Positions 20,339 through 32,212 are shown, counted from the first letter of the stretch. The stretch is 64,000 bases of DNA from Valencia hispanica (GCA_963556495.2 OY747721.1:29756349-29820348), one strand, 5' to 3'. Notes: a model not told the origin generated them from the letters alone. Made by a program: numbers and translations.

Positions 20339-21193
20339 GTGAGGAAACAGTTTAAGAGCCTAAATGCTAGAAAAGCTCCCGGCCCAGACGGTGTGTCTCC
20401 TGCCACTCTCAGACACTGTGCAAATGAGCTGGCCCCAGTGTTATCTGGCATTTTCAACTCCTCACTGCAGGCATGTCATGTGCCTGCCTGCTTCAAGACC
20501 TCCACCATAGTCCCTGTCCCCAAGAAGCCAAGGATCACTGGACTTAATGACTACAGACCTGTGGCTCTGACATCTGTGGTCATGAAGTCATTTGAGCGCC
20601 TGGTTCTGTCCTATCTCAAGACCCTCACAGCCCCCATCCTGGACCCTCTGCAGTTTGCCTACAGAGCCAACAGGTCTGTAGATGGTGCCATCAACATAGC
20701 TCTTCACTTCATCCTGCAGCATCTGGACTTCCCGGGAACCTACGCCAGGATCCTGTTTGTGGACTTCAGCTCTGTCTTCAACACCATCCTCCCAGACCTT
20801 CTCCGAGGCAAGCTATCCCAGATGAACGTGCCTGATCCCATCTGCAGGTGGATCACTGACTTCCTGATGGACAGGAAGCAGCATGTGAGGCTGGCGAAGA
20901 ATGTCTCGGACTCTCGGACCATCAGCACCGGCTCCCCTCAGGGCTGTGTTCTTTCTCCTCTGCTCTTCTCCCTGTACACCGACTGCTGTACCTCCAACCA
21001 CCAGTCTGTCAAACTAATTAAGTTTGCAGATGACACCAGCGTTATTGGACTCATCTCGGACGGGCATGAGTCTGTCTACAGGATGGAGGCTGAACCTCTG
21101 GTGACCAGCCGCAACAACCTGGTGCTGAACGCCCAGAAGACAGTGGAGATTATTGTGGACTTTAGGAAGCACACCGCCCCCCCATCGTCCTGA
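20339..21193 (+). pseudogene. Rex1-group LINE: reverse transcriptase
   Basis: The RT palm and fingers are nearly complete: RKAPGPDGVSPATLRHCANEL, VPVPKKPRITGLNDYRPVALTSVVMKSFERLV, LDPLQFAYRANRSVDGAI, ILFVDFSSVFNTI (first catalytic Asp), ISTGSPQGCVLSPLLFSLYT and KFADDTSVIG. The FADD box at 21,023-21,034 keeps both aspartates. The frame breaks at a run of seven C (21,177-21,183), a likely slippage site, just after VEIIVDFRK. Confidence 0.85.
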
Positions 21194-21213
21194 CTGACAC
21201 CCCCATCACCACT

Positions 21214-21723
21214 GTGGACTCATTCCGCTTCCTGGGTACCACCATCACCCAGGACCTCAAGTGGGAGCCCACCATCACCTCGGTCATAAAGAAGGCCCAG
21301 CACAGGATGTACTTCCTGAGGCAGCTGAAGAAATTCAACCTGCCAACACGGATGATGATGCAGTTCTACACTGCAATCATCGAGTCCATCCTCACCTCCT
21401 CCCTCACCGTGTGGTATGCTGGAGCTACCATCAGGGACAAACAGAGACTGCAGCGTGTGGTGCACTCTGCTGAGAAGGTGATTGGCTGCAGACTCCCATC
21501 TTTGCAGGACCTGTACACCTCCAGGACACTTGGGCATGCAGGTCGGATCACAGCCGACCCTTCTCACCCTGGACACAGACTGTTTGACCTGCTCCCCTCA
21601 GGCAGGAGGCTCCGGTCCATTCGGACCAGAACCTCTCGCCATAAGAACAGTTTCTTCCCCTCTGCTGTTGGACTCATGAACAATAACCCTAAGACTGTTC
21701 CCACCACCCGCTCAGTTACATGA
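21214..21723 (+). pseudogene. Rex1-group LINE: C-terminal domain
   Basis: This continues after the C-run frameshift: SFRFLGTTITQDLKWEPTI, KKAQHRMYFLRQLKKFNLP, FYTAIIESILTSSLTVWYAG, LQRVVHSAEKVIGCRLPSLQDLY, ADPSHPGHRLFDLLPSGRRLRSIRTRTSRHKNSFFPSAVGLMN. The stop lies about 200 bases before the TTCTGA tail, as expected for the end of this protein. Confidence 0.85.
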
Positions 21724-21930
21724 CCCATATTGTGGTTTTTTTGCACCTGTCTGATTTGCACCGATCGTTACCTGCACTCATGTATATAACAATGTGTTTA
21801 GCATATGATATTTTTATTTAAGTGTTTGTCTTTTTGTTCTTGTATGTTTGCACAAAGTACCGCAGCAATTTCCTAATGTTGTAAACCTACCCAACATTTG
21901 GCAATAAAACCCTTTCTGATTCTGATTGGA

Positions 21931-22690
21931 AAATCAGTGGAAACAAGCCGAGAGATTTGAACCTGTCTGGTTCAATATTGGGTAGAATTCCCAGATGCCT
22001 GGAGGTGACACACCTATTTGTTCAAACAACATAGAAGTTTACAAGTCATGGCAATTTCTGCCCATTGTGCCATTCAGAAAGTAGACAGGTACTGGGTCCA
22101 GAGATGCTTTGGTGTAAAATGTGCATATTAACCCCAGAAGATCATGTGATGAGGCTGAATGAAGATGGTAAGAGAGTGTCATTATCCACAGTTAAGTGAG
22201 AAAGAAGCCATTACTGTACTTCTAAATCAGCAAAGAAAAGCCAAATTAAAGTAAACAAATGCACTCAGGGTGCATTTGCAAATATGTCTCATGTCCCATG
22301 TTAATGTTAATCACAAAGCCTTGATGTCTGATCTACTGTATTGAAATTTGTGGGCACACTTGAAAATGTTTGGGCATGCAAGGCATTCTACAAACCTAAC
22401 TTAGTCATGCCAATTGTTTCAAGAGGAATAACTCAAAATACCAGCAACATATTGTGAGAAGTTTGGGATACTCTAAACATTTAAAAAAAGAAATTCTACC
22501 AAAAACTAAGGAATTGATTGTGAACTGTTTGTTAGGTAAGCTTGATTGATTTTCAGTCTTAGTCTCGTCAGCTAGTTTAAGTTTCATTAGGATTATTAAT
22601 AACACATTTGTGAGCATGCTTTCGACTGAGCAAGTTCAAGAGACTATCTACAAACAGTTACACCCACAACAGCAGTGTGTGCTCTATTGT
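21931..22690. other. Unannotated stretch
   Basis: No gene or transposon terminus was recognised between the LINE tail and the DNA-transposon relic to the right. Confidence 0.4.
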
Positions 22691-22739
22691 AGTCTTTCAG
22701 GCCCTTCTAAAAAAGAAAAGTTGAAAAAAATTAACACAG

Positions 22740-23651
22740 AGCTCCTCTGACCCTTATTTCTGAAGGCATTATTGTCTCGCGAGATCTGATGCGATATTTT
22801 GGCTGTCGTGGACGGGCATTGTAATAATGCAAATGAGGGACGCGTTGATTGGTGGCAGGAAGGAGGGGGGTTGACACGATATGTCTATGGTTGACAACGC
22901 TTCAGCATATCTAACCCATATCTTCTACTACCGCTAGCAAAAGACAAAAAAAAAAAAAAGAACTACTCCCGCTAGCATACAATAGCCACATTAGCAGTTA
23001 GCTGCTGTTTGTTACACAGTACAGTAGAGCAATAAAAACACAGCCTTACTGTTTCAATTGCAGGCAAGTCTATGATTGTTGGAATTGTCCCTTTTTCCAA
23101 ACGGATGCCAACTTCAGCTGATATTGTCCCAAATTTGTAAAGGATCCCGGCGTAAAAAAATAGAAAAAATATTTCCATGTTGATTCTGATTCTTGTTTTG
23201 GTACATTTGGTACACATCGTTTTGCATTAATATTGGTAATAAATGCACTTTAAGCAACAGAAAATCTGAGAAGCCAAAAGAACTAGCTCTCCAAAAAATC
23301 CCCATCACTAGAATTCAGTAATAGCGGCGCTCGACTGAATATGAGGGGGTGAGGGGCAAGGGGGAGAGGGCCGAGGAGGTGGACAGGCCCGAGGGGGAGT
23401 GCAGGCTTTCTGCAGCATAGGTCTGCGATATCTATATATGTTATATCCTGCGCGGACTTGACGTCAAGTCGGCCAAAAATTAAAATCACGTATTTGAGTG
23501 CGTGTGCACGTGGGCTGGTTGACGAACCCAGGGGTAAACAAACACTTCACTTTTAAATATCGGCTTCCCGGTCAGTGTATAATGGTTAGGCAATCATAAC
23601 ATAAATTTTTTCTCATGGAAAAGTGGAAATTACAGGTCATAACTCCTTTAA
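22740..23651. mobile_element. DNA-transposon relic with TTAA-flanked right end
   Basis: A compositionally distinct, partly GC-rich block ends with ACAGGTCATAACTCCT directly followed by TTAA (23,648-23,651), giving an outer terminus AGGAGTTATGACCTGT. This resembles the AG-starting, TTAA-flanked MITEs at 5.6 and 39.5 kb. No matching left terminus was found, so the element is truncated or the left end has decayed. No transposase frame is present. Confidence 0.45.
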
Positions 23652-24059
23652 CTGTCTTAACTGGTTGGAGAAGCAACAGAGCATAACCCTCTCAGCCTGA
23701 CCACAGTCACAAAGGTCACATAATTAATTACCTTTACAATGTCCATTAGTCCATGCATAATCTCATGTGTTGCCCATAAATAAGATTAATTAAAATTGAC
23801 AAAGTATGTGCCATTAAGATTGATTACAATTGAAGAGCAGCTCACCCCCAAATTAACTTTTTTTGCTGATAAACTGTATAAAGGAGTGTAAAATAGTGCT
23901 GTTTATGTGTGTAGTCATTATTTTTGCCATTTTTGTGCAACTTATTTAAAATATAAATGTTCTGCCTAAAACCATCAGTGTGGTGCCCTCATCAGGTTAG
24001 AAGTCTGCACCAGATTTGAATATGAATCAGACATTGCTATTTGCTCTGCTGTGATATGT
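23652..24059. other. Unannotated AT-rich spacer
   Basis: Nothing was recognised here. Confidence 0.4.
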
Positions 24060-24099
24060 GATGTTGGCCGGTGCATGCGATATCAGCTGCATTGCCGCT

Positions 24100-24170
24100 G
24101 TGGGTTATAAAAGCAGCTGAGCCTCGGGCACGCCTCCGTAGCAAGTTGGAGTAGGACTGGCAAGTAAGTT
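24100..24170 (+). promoter_or_regulatory. Candidate TATA promoter with splice donor
   Basis: TATAAAAG at 24,106-24,113 is followed about 50 bases later by GGCAAGTAAGTTTTT, a strong splice donor (GTAAGT), inside a GC-rich patch (24,060-24,230). It could be a host promoter or part of a repeat. No coding exon was recognised downstream. Confidence 0.3.
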
Positions 24171-24739
24171 TTTACGCTCAGCCCTCTCCCCTCGCGCGTC
24201 CCTCGGTCCGCCAGGCAACACCTCCTTTTGGTGCATTTTTCAAACAGGAATTGTGGATGGAGTAAGACTCTAGTAGGGGGGCGAGTTAGTCTTTAAACCT
24301 AAAAAATGCACTAAGTCAATTGAAGTTTTCAACAGGCTGATGAAATTGGCCAACCCCTTCTGTTACTGTTTACTCAGGGGACAGTGGAGACACCAAAAAG
24401 AATGAGGTCTAAAGCCGAGACAAGAGTAAGTCCTAGATACTCTCACATCCAGACTGTTTTAAGCAAACTGGCTTATCCAGTTGTGGGAAAACACAAAACA
24501 TTTTACACCAGGCAAAAGAGTAGTCCTTATGTCCTTAGTCCTTTTGTAGTCCTTAAGTATTTGACTGATTACATAGTGTATAATTGTACACACAGACTTC
24601 ACACGCTAGTTCATCAATCTCACAGCATGATTATTTATTTCTCCAAGTTTAACAGACTTTAATTAAAATTGTTATATAGAAATTCAAAATAATTGTCCTT
24701 AATTACATATGCATTACCAGTACCACTTGTCTTAGAGAG

Positions 24740-25560
24740 TAGAGAGAAAAAAAAAAAAAGTAAAGCAACCGCAAAGCAGGACGTTTCTTTTATTTTGAAA
24801 ATGTCCGGTGCCGAGCCGTAGATTTCCTGTCTCCCCTATCCAAAATGTAGAAATTTACGTGTTTCAGAGGCGTGCTGCAGAAAATAGGACTGCCGCGTAT
24901 ATTTAGAAAAGTGTTGTGACATGTCGCTCCTCAGACGCGGCAGACTCGCGCTGCTTTCGCCTCCGGTGGAAAGGGTTCTATTGACTACAGTGGTGGCTAT
25001 CAGCTGCATATGACGTGCTGCTCCTGTAACGTCTGCTCACCAGGCTGCTTTTGTTAACATTAACATGCTCATCTTTCTCAACAAAAATCAGTAGACTGGT
25101 GCTAAAGTTGTATTTAAATTACGATTTCTTTTGTTTTTGTCTTTTTTACTCTGTTAATTAGCCTAATTCATTGTTAGATACACTGATCTCTCTCATTCTC
25201 TTTCTCGACTCTTTATACCAAGTGTAACACAAAACTATCAGACCTATAAGTATTGGCCTATATATTTTAATAGTTTAGTTATGGTTTAACATAACTTTTT
25301 TTTCTTTTTACTTTTTTGGAGAAGGAAAAAATATGAGCGTCAGTTGCGTTAATGAGTACTGTCTTTAAGCTGTCGGCTCCGCTGCTTATGGCGCATATTT
25401 TCTTTGTGAAATTACCGTGAATTTCTCTGTATTCTCACTGCATTTTAATATAGCCTATGAACACTGAATTTTAATCTAAAAATATCAATGATTAATCGAA
25501 AATCGATCGTTAATTCTCCCGATGATCGATGAAGACAGTTTAATCGAATGCCCATCCCTA
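24740..25560. mobile_element. DNA-transposon relic, right terminus TAGGGATGGGCA
   Basis: The block ends with CGAATGCCCATCCCTA at 25,560, i.e. an outer terminus TAGGGATGGGCATTCG preceded by several ATCGAT/AATCGA motifs. This type of terminus is common at fish hAT-like elements. The interior carries a GC-rich segment (24,800-25,050). The left terminus and target duplication were not found and no transposase frame is present. Confidence 0.45.
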
Positions 25561-25865
25561 CTTTAGACTGTTCTGAATGAGGTCTGCATTAGTTTTTAAG
25601 ATGAGAGCAATAATTCATACATTCTACAAAAGACAGGTAGCTGCTGTAAGATGGTGGTAACATGTTAAAACTAAGTAATGATGAGGAGCTCTCCAAAAAG
25701 CAGTGCATATACACAAGGAAAAAGGAGCTAGATCAAGCTCAAAAGCTTAAACATTTGTACTATCCACGCTATCCTGTTAACTGCAACCTTATGCTAACAT
25801 TAGCAGGTAAATGCTGATGTTAGCATAAATAAGGAATGAATAAAAAAGTCAAACTAATTATCTAA

Positions 25866-25933
25866 AGTTGTAAAGCGCTTTGAGAGTCTTGAAAAGCGCT
25901 ATATAAATGCAAGCCATTATTATTATTATTATC
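25866..25933 (+). mobile_element. LINE 3' tail with ATT repeat
   Basis: GTAAAGCGCTTTGAGAGTCTTGAAAAGCGCTATATAAATG followed by an ATT repeat is the standard 3' end of a fish LINE-2-type element. Only the terminal 70 bases remain. Confidence 0.65.
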
Positions 25934-26170
25934 ATTTTTAAAGGTTTTATCATTGGGAAAAACTGCTGTCTTCTGGATTTATCTAAATATTTAATCAATG
26001 ACATGACAACAATGAAAAAAAAAAAAAAAGAAAAAAAAAGAGAGTAGAGAGCCAGTTTAGTTTTTGTTGACTCAGTTGTTTACCTGTAAGTATAAGAATA
26101 GATACATGGAAATAGATCATCTACATATTGAATGGGGAATTTCCAGATCCAAAGTAGGCGCTGATTGGTC
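25934..26170. repeat. A-rich low-complexity segment
   Basis: Two adjacent long A runs at about 26,016-26,040 dominate this spacer. No gene is seen. Confidence 0.5.
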
Positions 26171-27086
26171 TAAGGGTGTATTCAGACCTGCACAGTTTGG
26201 TCCACTTTAAACGGACCAGGATTCGGTTCGAATGCTGGTGCGGTCCTTTTATGCAGGTGTGAATACACAGAAAGAAATCCCGGTGCGGATCAGAGAACCG
26301 GACTGAGACCCACTTTTTTTAGGTGGTCTGGGTCCGCTTCCAAATGTACTCTGGTGCGGTTCGCTTTAGGTGTGAATACAAATCAGTGTCGATCCGAACC
26401 AACTCCAGGATACGTGTGCCTTTTTGGGTTTCACAAGCCATCGTAGCAAGCCTGAAATAAATAACTCAGATAGTTTGCAACAGGCCTAATTGATGGCAGT
26501 AAAATTAGTCTTACAGTACACAGTGATATTGATAATGGTAGAATTGTCAAATTATTTGTATTATTTAACCCACGTTTGACTCGCAACCCCACAAATCAAT
26601 ATCCCGTAGGGCATTGTGAATGTTGTACTTAAGTTTATACCCGATCTTCCGTCTTCTGTTTAGCCACACTACTGCCAGCATGTTGTGGGTCAGGGCACTC
26701 AGAACACATCGTTTCCTTCGGATGACTGCACGCATTCGCTGACACTGTTCCAAAATTTGAAACATAGCGTCTCAAAACCTGCGTTGAATGAGTTGCTCTT
26801 GACACTCAATGTGATTTTGTCGCTCCAATAATAGCACAAATATGCAGAGCAGGAATGTAGCACGTAGGACTTTCATGTTTTCATCCATTTCTGGGTCTGT
26901 GCTCTGTGTGCCGCTCTAGTCATTGCTGTTCAATGGCAGCACCGATCGTCACATGCGTGGATGTGTTTACAAAATATAGTTCACTTGCAAAAAGTACAGT
27001 GTGAATGTGAACCGCACCAAACGACCGCTTTTGGTCCGGAACAAACAAGCGGACCAAAGGACTTTTCTGGTCTGAATACACCCTAA
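26171..27086. mobile_element. PIF/Harbinger-like element, complete, TAA duplication
   Basis: The element at 26,174-27,083 (910 bp) has perfect 15-bp terminal inverted repeats GGGTGTATTCAGACC and is flanked by TAA on both sides (26,171-26,173 and 27,084-27,086). A 3-bp TWA duplication with GG-starting ends fits PIF/Harbinger. Subterminal regions repeat CGGACCA/TGGTCCG and AGGTGTGAATAC motifs. A short minus-strand open frame (26,565-26,765, about 66 residues, basic, with RMRAVIRRKRCVLSAL) may be the remnant of one of its proteins. Two related copies lie at 36.5 and 39.1 kb. Confidence 0.75.
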
Positions 27087-27819
27087 ATTCTACAGAAAAG
27101 TGACCCTTTTGTATTTTCTACATTACTGAATGACTGAGGACCACAAGAAATTACACAATAGGCTGTTTTATTTATATTACCATGGTATCACTTTCTGCTT
27201 TTGGCTGTTTGTAGATTGTACTAATTTTCAATTTATTTCATTCTAAACAGTACATACGGTACAGTGTACACCGAGGTGACAGTTCTTAATAAAGGACTTT
27301 GGAGTTTGTACCGTTTTGAACTTGAACTGTCTGCTACTGCTAACATTTTGTGCCATGTACCTCATGCTTAGTGACATTAATGCTAAGCAGCTGATAAAGT
27401 TGATTACTTTCAAGCATTTCTTTGAAGTTGTTGAGGTAGAAAATTAGTCATTTAAAGGGAGACACCTGTAGAGGGACCTGAATAGAACTTTATCTGGAAC
27501 ACCCGTGTCAGAACTGGATGAGCAGTTAGCCTCTGATGCTGAGTAGATGTGGTATCTCACACTAGAGCTGCTGTCTGCCTGAGCGGCGGAAGGAAGAACA
27601 ACAAAATCATCTGGCTGATATCATCATGTGGATGAAGCATGACCAGCTTGTGTAAATTAATGAAGGACTGCCCTACCATTGTGATCTAGCTGACACATCA
27701 TTGTGATTGCAAGAACGGAATCACATTGGTTCAAGCATACTCCACCTCTCCATCAGTTCATTCTCTGATATATCCTGGACTACTCCAAGCCATACAAATG
27801 CACAGGAGGGGGCTACATG
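27087..27819. other. Unannotated stretch
   Basis: No gene or transposon terminus was recognised. Confidence 0.4.
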
Positions 27820-28620
27820 TAAGGCAAGGCAAGGCAATTTTATTTGTATAGCACACTTTCAACAACAAGGTAATTCAAGGTGCTTTACATGACTAGGTGG
27901 TAAAATAAAAATAGCAGTAAAACACAGACAAAGCATATAAAGTAAAAACAGCAAAACAGCATGAAGCACACACAAAACATATGATACATGAAAACATTAC
28001 TCAAAGGCAGCTCTAAACAGATGGGTTTTTAGTTGTGATTTAAAAGAACTGAGTAGACTGGAATTAGAGAACCTGAGTGGTTTGGGGGGTTGGTATAGTA
28101 ACAGTTGATATTCAACATACTTTGGTGTTAAGTCATTCAATGATTTATAAACTAGTAAAAGTATTTTGGAGTCTATTCTCTGAGCTACAGGGAGCCAGTG
28201 TAAGGACCTTAGAACTGGGTGATGTGCTCTACTTTCCTGGTTCTAGTGAAGACATGAGAAGCAACATTCTGGATCAGCTGCAGCTGTCTAATTGACTTTT
28301 TAGGCAGACCTGAGAGGACGCCGTTGCAGGAATCAATCTGACTAAAGATAAACGCATGAATGAGTTTTTCGAGGTCCCGTTGCGACATCAGTCCTTTAAT
28401 CCTAGAAATGTTCTTCAGGTGATAGAAGGCTGACCTTGTTATTGCCTTTATGTGACCCAGGTGTTTTGAACAGCTAGGTGTTTTGAGGGCAGGAAATAGA
28501 CAGACACCAGCACAAAATGACGGTACTGACCTCACTGGAATGAATTGGGCTGAATGACAGTCCAACTGCGATGAACTGGCAACCTGTCCACACTGTAAAA
28601 TTTTTCGTTGTGAATTCACA
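27820..28620 (-). mobile_element. LINE-2 copy D, 3' part only
   Basis: Reading leftward from about 28,500 the minus strand encodes part of the LINE-2 C-terminal domain, then a 3' UTR and a tail of CCTTG units at 27,821-27,836 (seen on the plus strand as AAGGCAAGGCAAGGC). The subfamily is that of the tails at 2.5 kb and 59.4 kb. It is 5'-truncated before the reverse transcriptase. Confidence 0.8.
28209..28619 (-). pseudogene. LINE-2 copy D: C-terminal domain fragment
   Basis: From residue about 50 the frame reads HLGHIKAITRSAFYHLKNISRIKGLMSQRD, EKLIHAFIFSQIDSCNGVLSGLPKKSIRQLQLIQNVASHVFTRTRKVEHITQF. This matches the middle of the LINE-2 C-terminal domain. The first 50 residues are unrelated. 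The frame is lost after EHITQF, before the usual LHWLPV box. Confidence 0.75.
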
Positions 28621-29030
28621 GTAAATTAATGGATACGTTTTGCATGACTTTCACAGTAAGGATTACAGTAAATTTCTGTGAAATATACTCACAGCAATTT
28701 ACTGTAATTTTATATCTGTGATATTACAATGCATTGTTGTAAAAGCACAACTGTATACTGTAACTTTACAGCTTCATTGACAAAGCAATTACTGTGATAT
28801 TACAGTAAATTACTGGGGAATTACAGCCTTTTGCTGTATATCATTACAACAAGGCCCTGTACTTTTACAGTGTGTACTGTGAAAGGGAGGTACAAGTTGA
28901 CAATAATTTACTGTGAATTTACAATGTACACTGTGGAAGTCAGTCTAAAATTGTCCAGTAATTTACTGTAAAAGTAATACAGATGAAGCTTCCATTTACT
29001 CTGAATTTACAATCATTGTACAACAAACCA
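28590..29030. repeat. ACTGTAA-rich palindromic repeat
   Basis: About 440 bases are packed with ACTGTAA/TTACAGT and related TTACTGTAAT palindromes in both orientations, starting CACACTGTAAAAT. Such blocks are common in fish and are probably a MITE family with internal inverted copies. No clear target duplication was found. Confidence 0.6.
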
Positions 29031-29038
29031 CTCTGAGG

Positions 29039-29100
29039 TAAGATAAGATAAGATAAGAGATACTTTAATAATCCCCATGGGGAAATTAAGTTTCGGTACA
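29039..29100 (-). mobile_element. LINE 3' end with pentanucleotide tail
   Basis: Four TAAGA/AGATA units (29,039-29,058) adjoin GATACTTTAATAATCCCCATGGGGAAATTAAG, a terminal motif of fish LINEs read in antisense. The element body is missing. Confidence 0.5.
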
Positions 29101-29960
29101 ACCAATCCAACAGGATTTGGAAGACCGCGGTAGCAGCCGGCTTTACCAGCGCCCCTTTTTTAAAGGTAAAGGTAAAGTCAATGTTAGCCCAATGGCATAT
29201 TTATTAACAAATGAATATTTTTCAATGTACAGCAGATGCCAAGAACTTAAAGAATTCAATAAATTCAACTTTTCTAGTCATAAAAGCCATCTTAAGATAA
29301 GGCTGCTTGGTCGTTAAGTTAAGTACATGTATAGGGATTTACACCAATGCAACCATATGTAGTAACATAAAATAAATTAGGACACTGCATAAAAAAGGTG
29401 ATTTATTTGCGCTTGACCAACAAAATCAACTGTGTCTACCCATTGAACAAAAGATCTTAAAATATTTGTTTTCTAACCAAAGGCAAAGTTAGAGCACCCT
29501 GCTACCTTCTGTGTCTTACAGTCCTCTACTAGTCTCTGACATTAGTCTGAGGAAGGTTTGCACTACTCCTTACTTTCACCTGTGAGATGTGTCCGGGGTT
29601 TGTTGCATGTCCAGCTCATTTTGGGTCACTCTAAGTCATCTCAGTGAAAGCAAAATCTGGGCTCAACCTCAGCCAAGGACTTTCTATTTGTTAATATTCT
29701 CAGCTAGTCCTTGGTGGATTTATTGGTATGTTCTGGGTCATGGTCATGTTCTCCAGCCTCCAGCTATACTTTAGATTTAAGTTTTAGATTTAAGCACCCT
29801 CTGATACATGATATAATTTATGATGGATTATATGACAGTGAACTGGCCATTTCCTGCTACAGTGTTCTAGAGCATCTGCATTCATGACACTTCCAGGTTT
29901 ATGTATCTCAAATGATGTGAATTTCTTCTTGGTTTATTCCAAACTTGCCCTCTGTTCTGG
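29101..29960. other. Unannotated AT-rich stretch
   Basis: No gene or transposon terminus was recognised. The left terminal repeat expected for the Tc1 relic that follows is absent here. Confidence 0.4.
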
Positions 29961-30719
29961 TGTCTAAATTAACATTCCAATTCCGATGAAGCCTCTTTCT
30001 GATTGTTTGGGGCATCTGGAAAAAGGCTTGTCCGGAGAAGAAAAGGTGAGCGCTACCATCAGTCCTGTGTCATGTCAACAGTAAAGCATCCTGAGACCAT
30101 TCATGTTTTGGGTTGCTTCTCATCCAAGGGAAGTGGGCTCACTTACAGTTTTGCCCAAAACACAGCCATGAATAAAGAATGGTACCAAAACACCCGCTAA
30201 CAGCAACTTCTTCCAACAATCCAACAACAGTTTGGTGAAGAACAATGCATTTTCCAGCACGATGGAGCACCATGCTGTAAGGCAAAAGTGATAACTAAGT
30301 GGCTGAAATTTTGGGTCCATGGCCTGGAAACTACCCAGATCTTAATACCATTGAGAACTTGTGGTCAGTCCTCAAGAGGCGGGTGGACAAACAAAAACCC
30401 ACTAATTCTGACAAACTCCAAGAAGTGATTATGAAAGAATGGGTTGCTATCAGTCAGGATTTGGCCCAGAAGTTGATTGAGAGCATGCCCAGTCGAATTG
30501 CAGAGGTCCTGAAAAAGAAGGGCCAACACTGCAAATACTGACTCTTTGCATAAATGTCAAGTAATTGTCAATAAAAGCCTTTGAAACGTAAAAAGTGCTT
30601 GTAATTATATTTCAGTACACCACAGAAACAACTGAAACAAAGATCTAAAAGGAGTTTTGCAGCAAACTTTGTGAAAAATAATATTTGTGTCATTCGAAAA
30701 ACTTTTGGCCACAACTGTA
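29961..30719 (+). mobile_element. Tc1-like element, right half with right terminal repeat
   Basis: A transposase relic is followed by about 180 bases ending AAAACTTTTGGCCACAACTG at 30,717, directly before TA (30,718-30,719). The outer terminus CAGTTGTGGCCAAAAGTTTT is that of a widespread fish Tc1 family, and TA is its target site. The left terminal repeat and the DNA-binding half of the transposase are missing, so it is 5'-truncated and immobile. Confidence 0.8.
29982..30541 (+). pseudogene. Tc1-like transposase catalytic domain, broken
   Basis: In one frame the sequence reads SDEASF, a stop (30,000-30,002), then FGASGKRLVRRRKGERY, ETIHVLGCFSSKGSG, a stop at 30,198, and FQHDGAPC. A frameshift near 30,310 leads to WPGNYPDLNTIENLWSVLKRRVDKQ and the C-terminus ending at 30,541. 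The first aspartate (29,985), second aspartate (30,261) and the glutamate of IENLW (30,353) of the DDE triad are all visible. Two stops and one frameshift make it a pseudogene. Confidence 0.8.
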
Positions 30720-32212
30720 GAGTGACATGTAGTGTTGCGTGAATAAAAAAAAAAAAAAAAATTGTAACCAAGTAGACTCTGCCTGCAGGTTAGCAGAGAG
30801 AACTATTGTGATTTGTAATTTCTTATTAGGCAATGCAGCTTGTAATTGAACAGGGTCCAAGGTAACATATTGACTGTAATGTGGTACAAGACCTAAGCTT
30901 CTGTATTCTAGGACAGAAAGGCTGAATTGTGATCCCAGCTTTAGTTGCTCTAAAACTGTTAATTTACTGGAACTACAGCTCAAATCAGACATGTACATAC
31001 AGACTATAAAAATACATAACCATATTTATTTTACTGCTAAAAGTTAAATACTACTAAACATTTCCTGTTTTACATCAATTATAATTATGAAGCTTTTATG
31101 GCTTTGTAAGCTTTTGATTAAATCACAATATTTGAGTTAAATAAATAAGAGGAGAGGTGTGAATGCATTTTAAGGCAACACCTCAAACACACTGTGTCGT
31201 GTGGCATCATGGGAACACCAAAGCAATCAAGCAGGATGTAAGGAATAGAAATTTAGACTTTCATGGAACCGCTTCATCCTTGGCTACAATTTGGGTACAG
31301 AGATCGCCTGTTGAGACAGTCTAAGCATGTGACATCTGCAAACAGCAAGGAGGTTGCTACAGACTGCACTTGACAACTGTAGAGTAAATAGTCTTCCCCC
31401 TCATTGTTTATACTATAACACAACATTCCTTAGTGAGAATTGTTTTTTGTTTATGTAGTTTTCAGACAGTCAAAATTTAGGATTTTTCTTAGCTGTCCGT
31501 CATAATATATAAAATGAACCAAAATAAACGCTTTAAATACTGCATTTCGCCTTTAAATAATATTCAAATGTATTATGGTTTACCTGTAATTAAGCGTCCA
31601 TGTACATCTTTGTGTGTGTCCTTACAAACACACTTCACTACAAAAACACATTTTTTACAACCTTCATCTGTTCCTTGTCCTCTGAAACTGGAGTCATCTA
31701 ACATTTTGTCTAGTTCAGCATTTTTCTGCTGTGCCACTGCCCAGTGACTCCACACTCCTGAGTGCTTATTCTCTTGTGGAAACAGTTAATAGCTCCCTTT
31801 GGGGATAGGAACATTACTACCAAGGAAGGCAGAATCTTCAGAGCTCAGTGAAAATATAAAACAAAAGAAGGATAAAGATTTTAGTTCACACCTTCCCTCA
31901 CTTCTGTCCATCTAATTTTTAAAGCATTTTATTAACTTTCAGAACTTGCCAGTCTTTGACATAAGGTTAAGTGGAAAGAGATGAAGCAAGGTTAGAATTT
32001 TATTACAAGATGCTAAAACATTTGGGAACATTATGGAGGCCACATTTCTGCATTAAAATGTAAACAGTACAAAATTTTTGTGTATTTCCCTAGGCTATTT
32101 CTACTTAACAAAAGCGATAGACCAACCTAAAGTAACCATTACTTGAAAAGCAAAAAGTAGTTTTTTTTTGTTTAGTTTGAATTACATACTGATGTGGAAC
32201 AGCAGGACAAAC
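30720..32212. other. Unannotated AT-rich stretch
   Basis: No gene was recognised. A run of about 18 A lies at 30,746-30,763. Confidence 0.4.

Larger units (their letters stand above)
19530..21930 (+). mobile_element. Rex1-group LINE, 5'-truncated, broken
   Basis: This plus-strand non-LTR element starts in the last part of the endonuclease and runs through linker, reverse transcriptase and C-terminal region to a 3' tail of TTCTGATTCTGATT at about 21,917-21,930. The coding region is split into at least four frames. Motifs place it in the Rex1/CR1 group rather than LINE-2. The 5' flank is the tandem repeat of a gypsy-like element. Confidence 0.85.

Noticed and set aside
28077..28295. Plus-strand 72-residue frame
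   Set aside because: It is the antisense of LINE-2 copy D.
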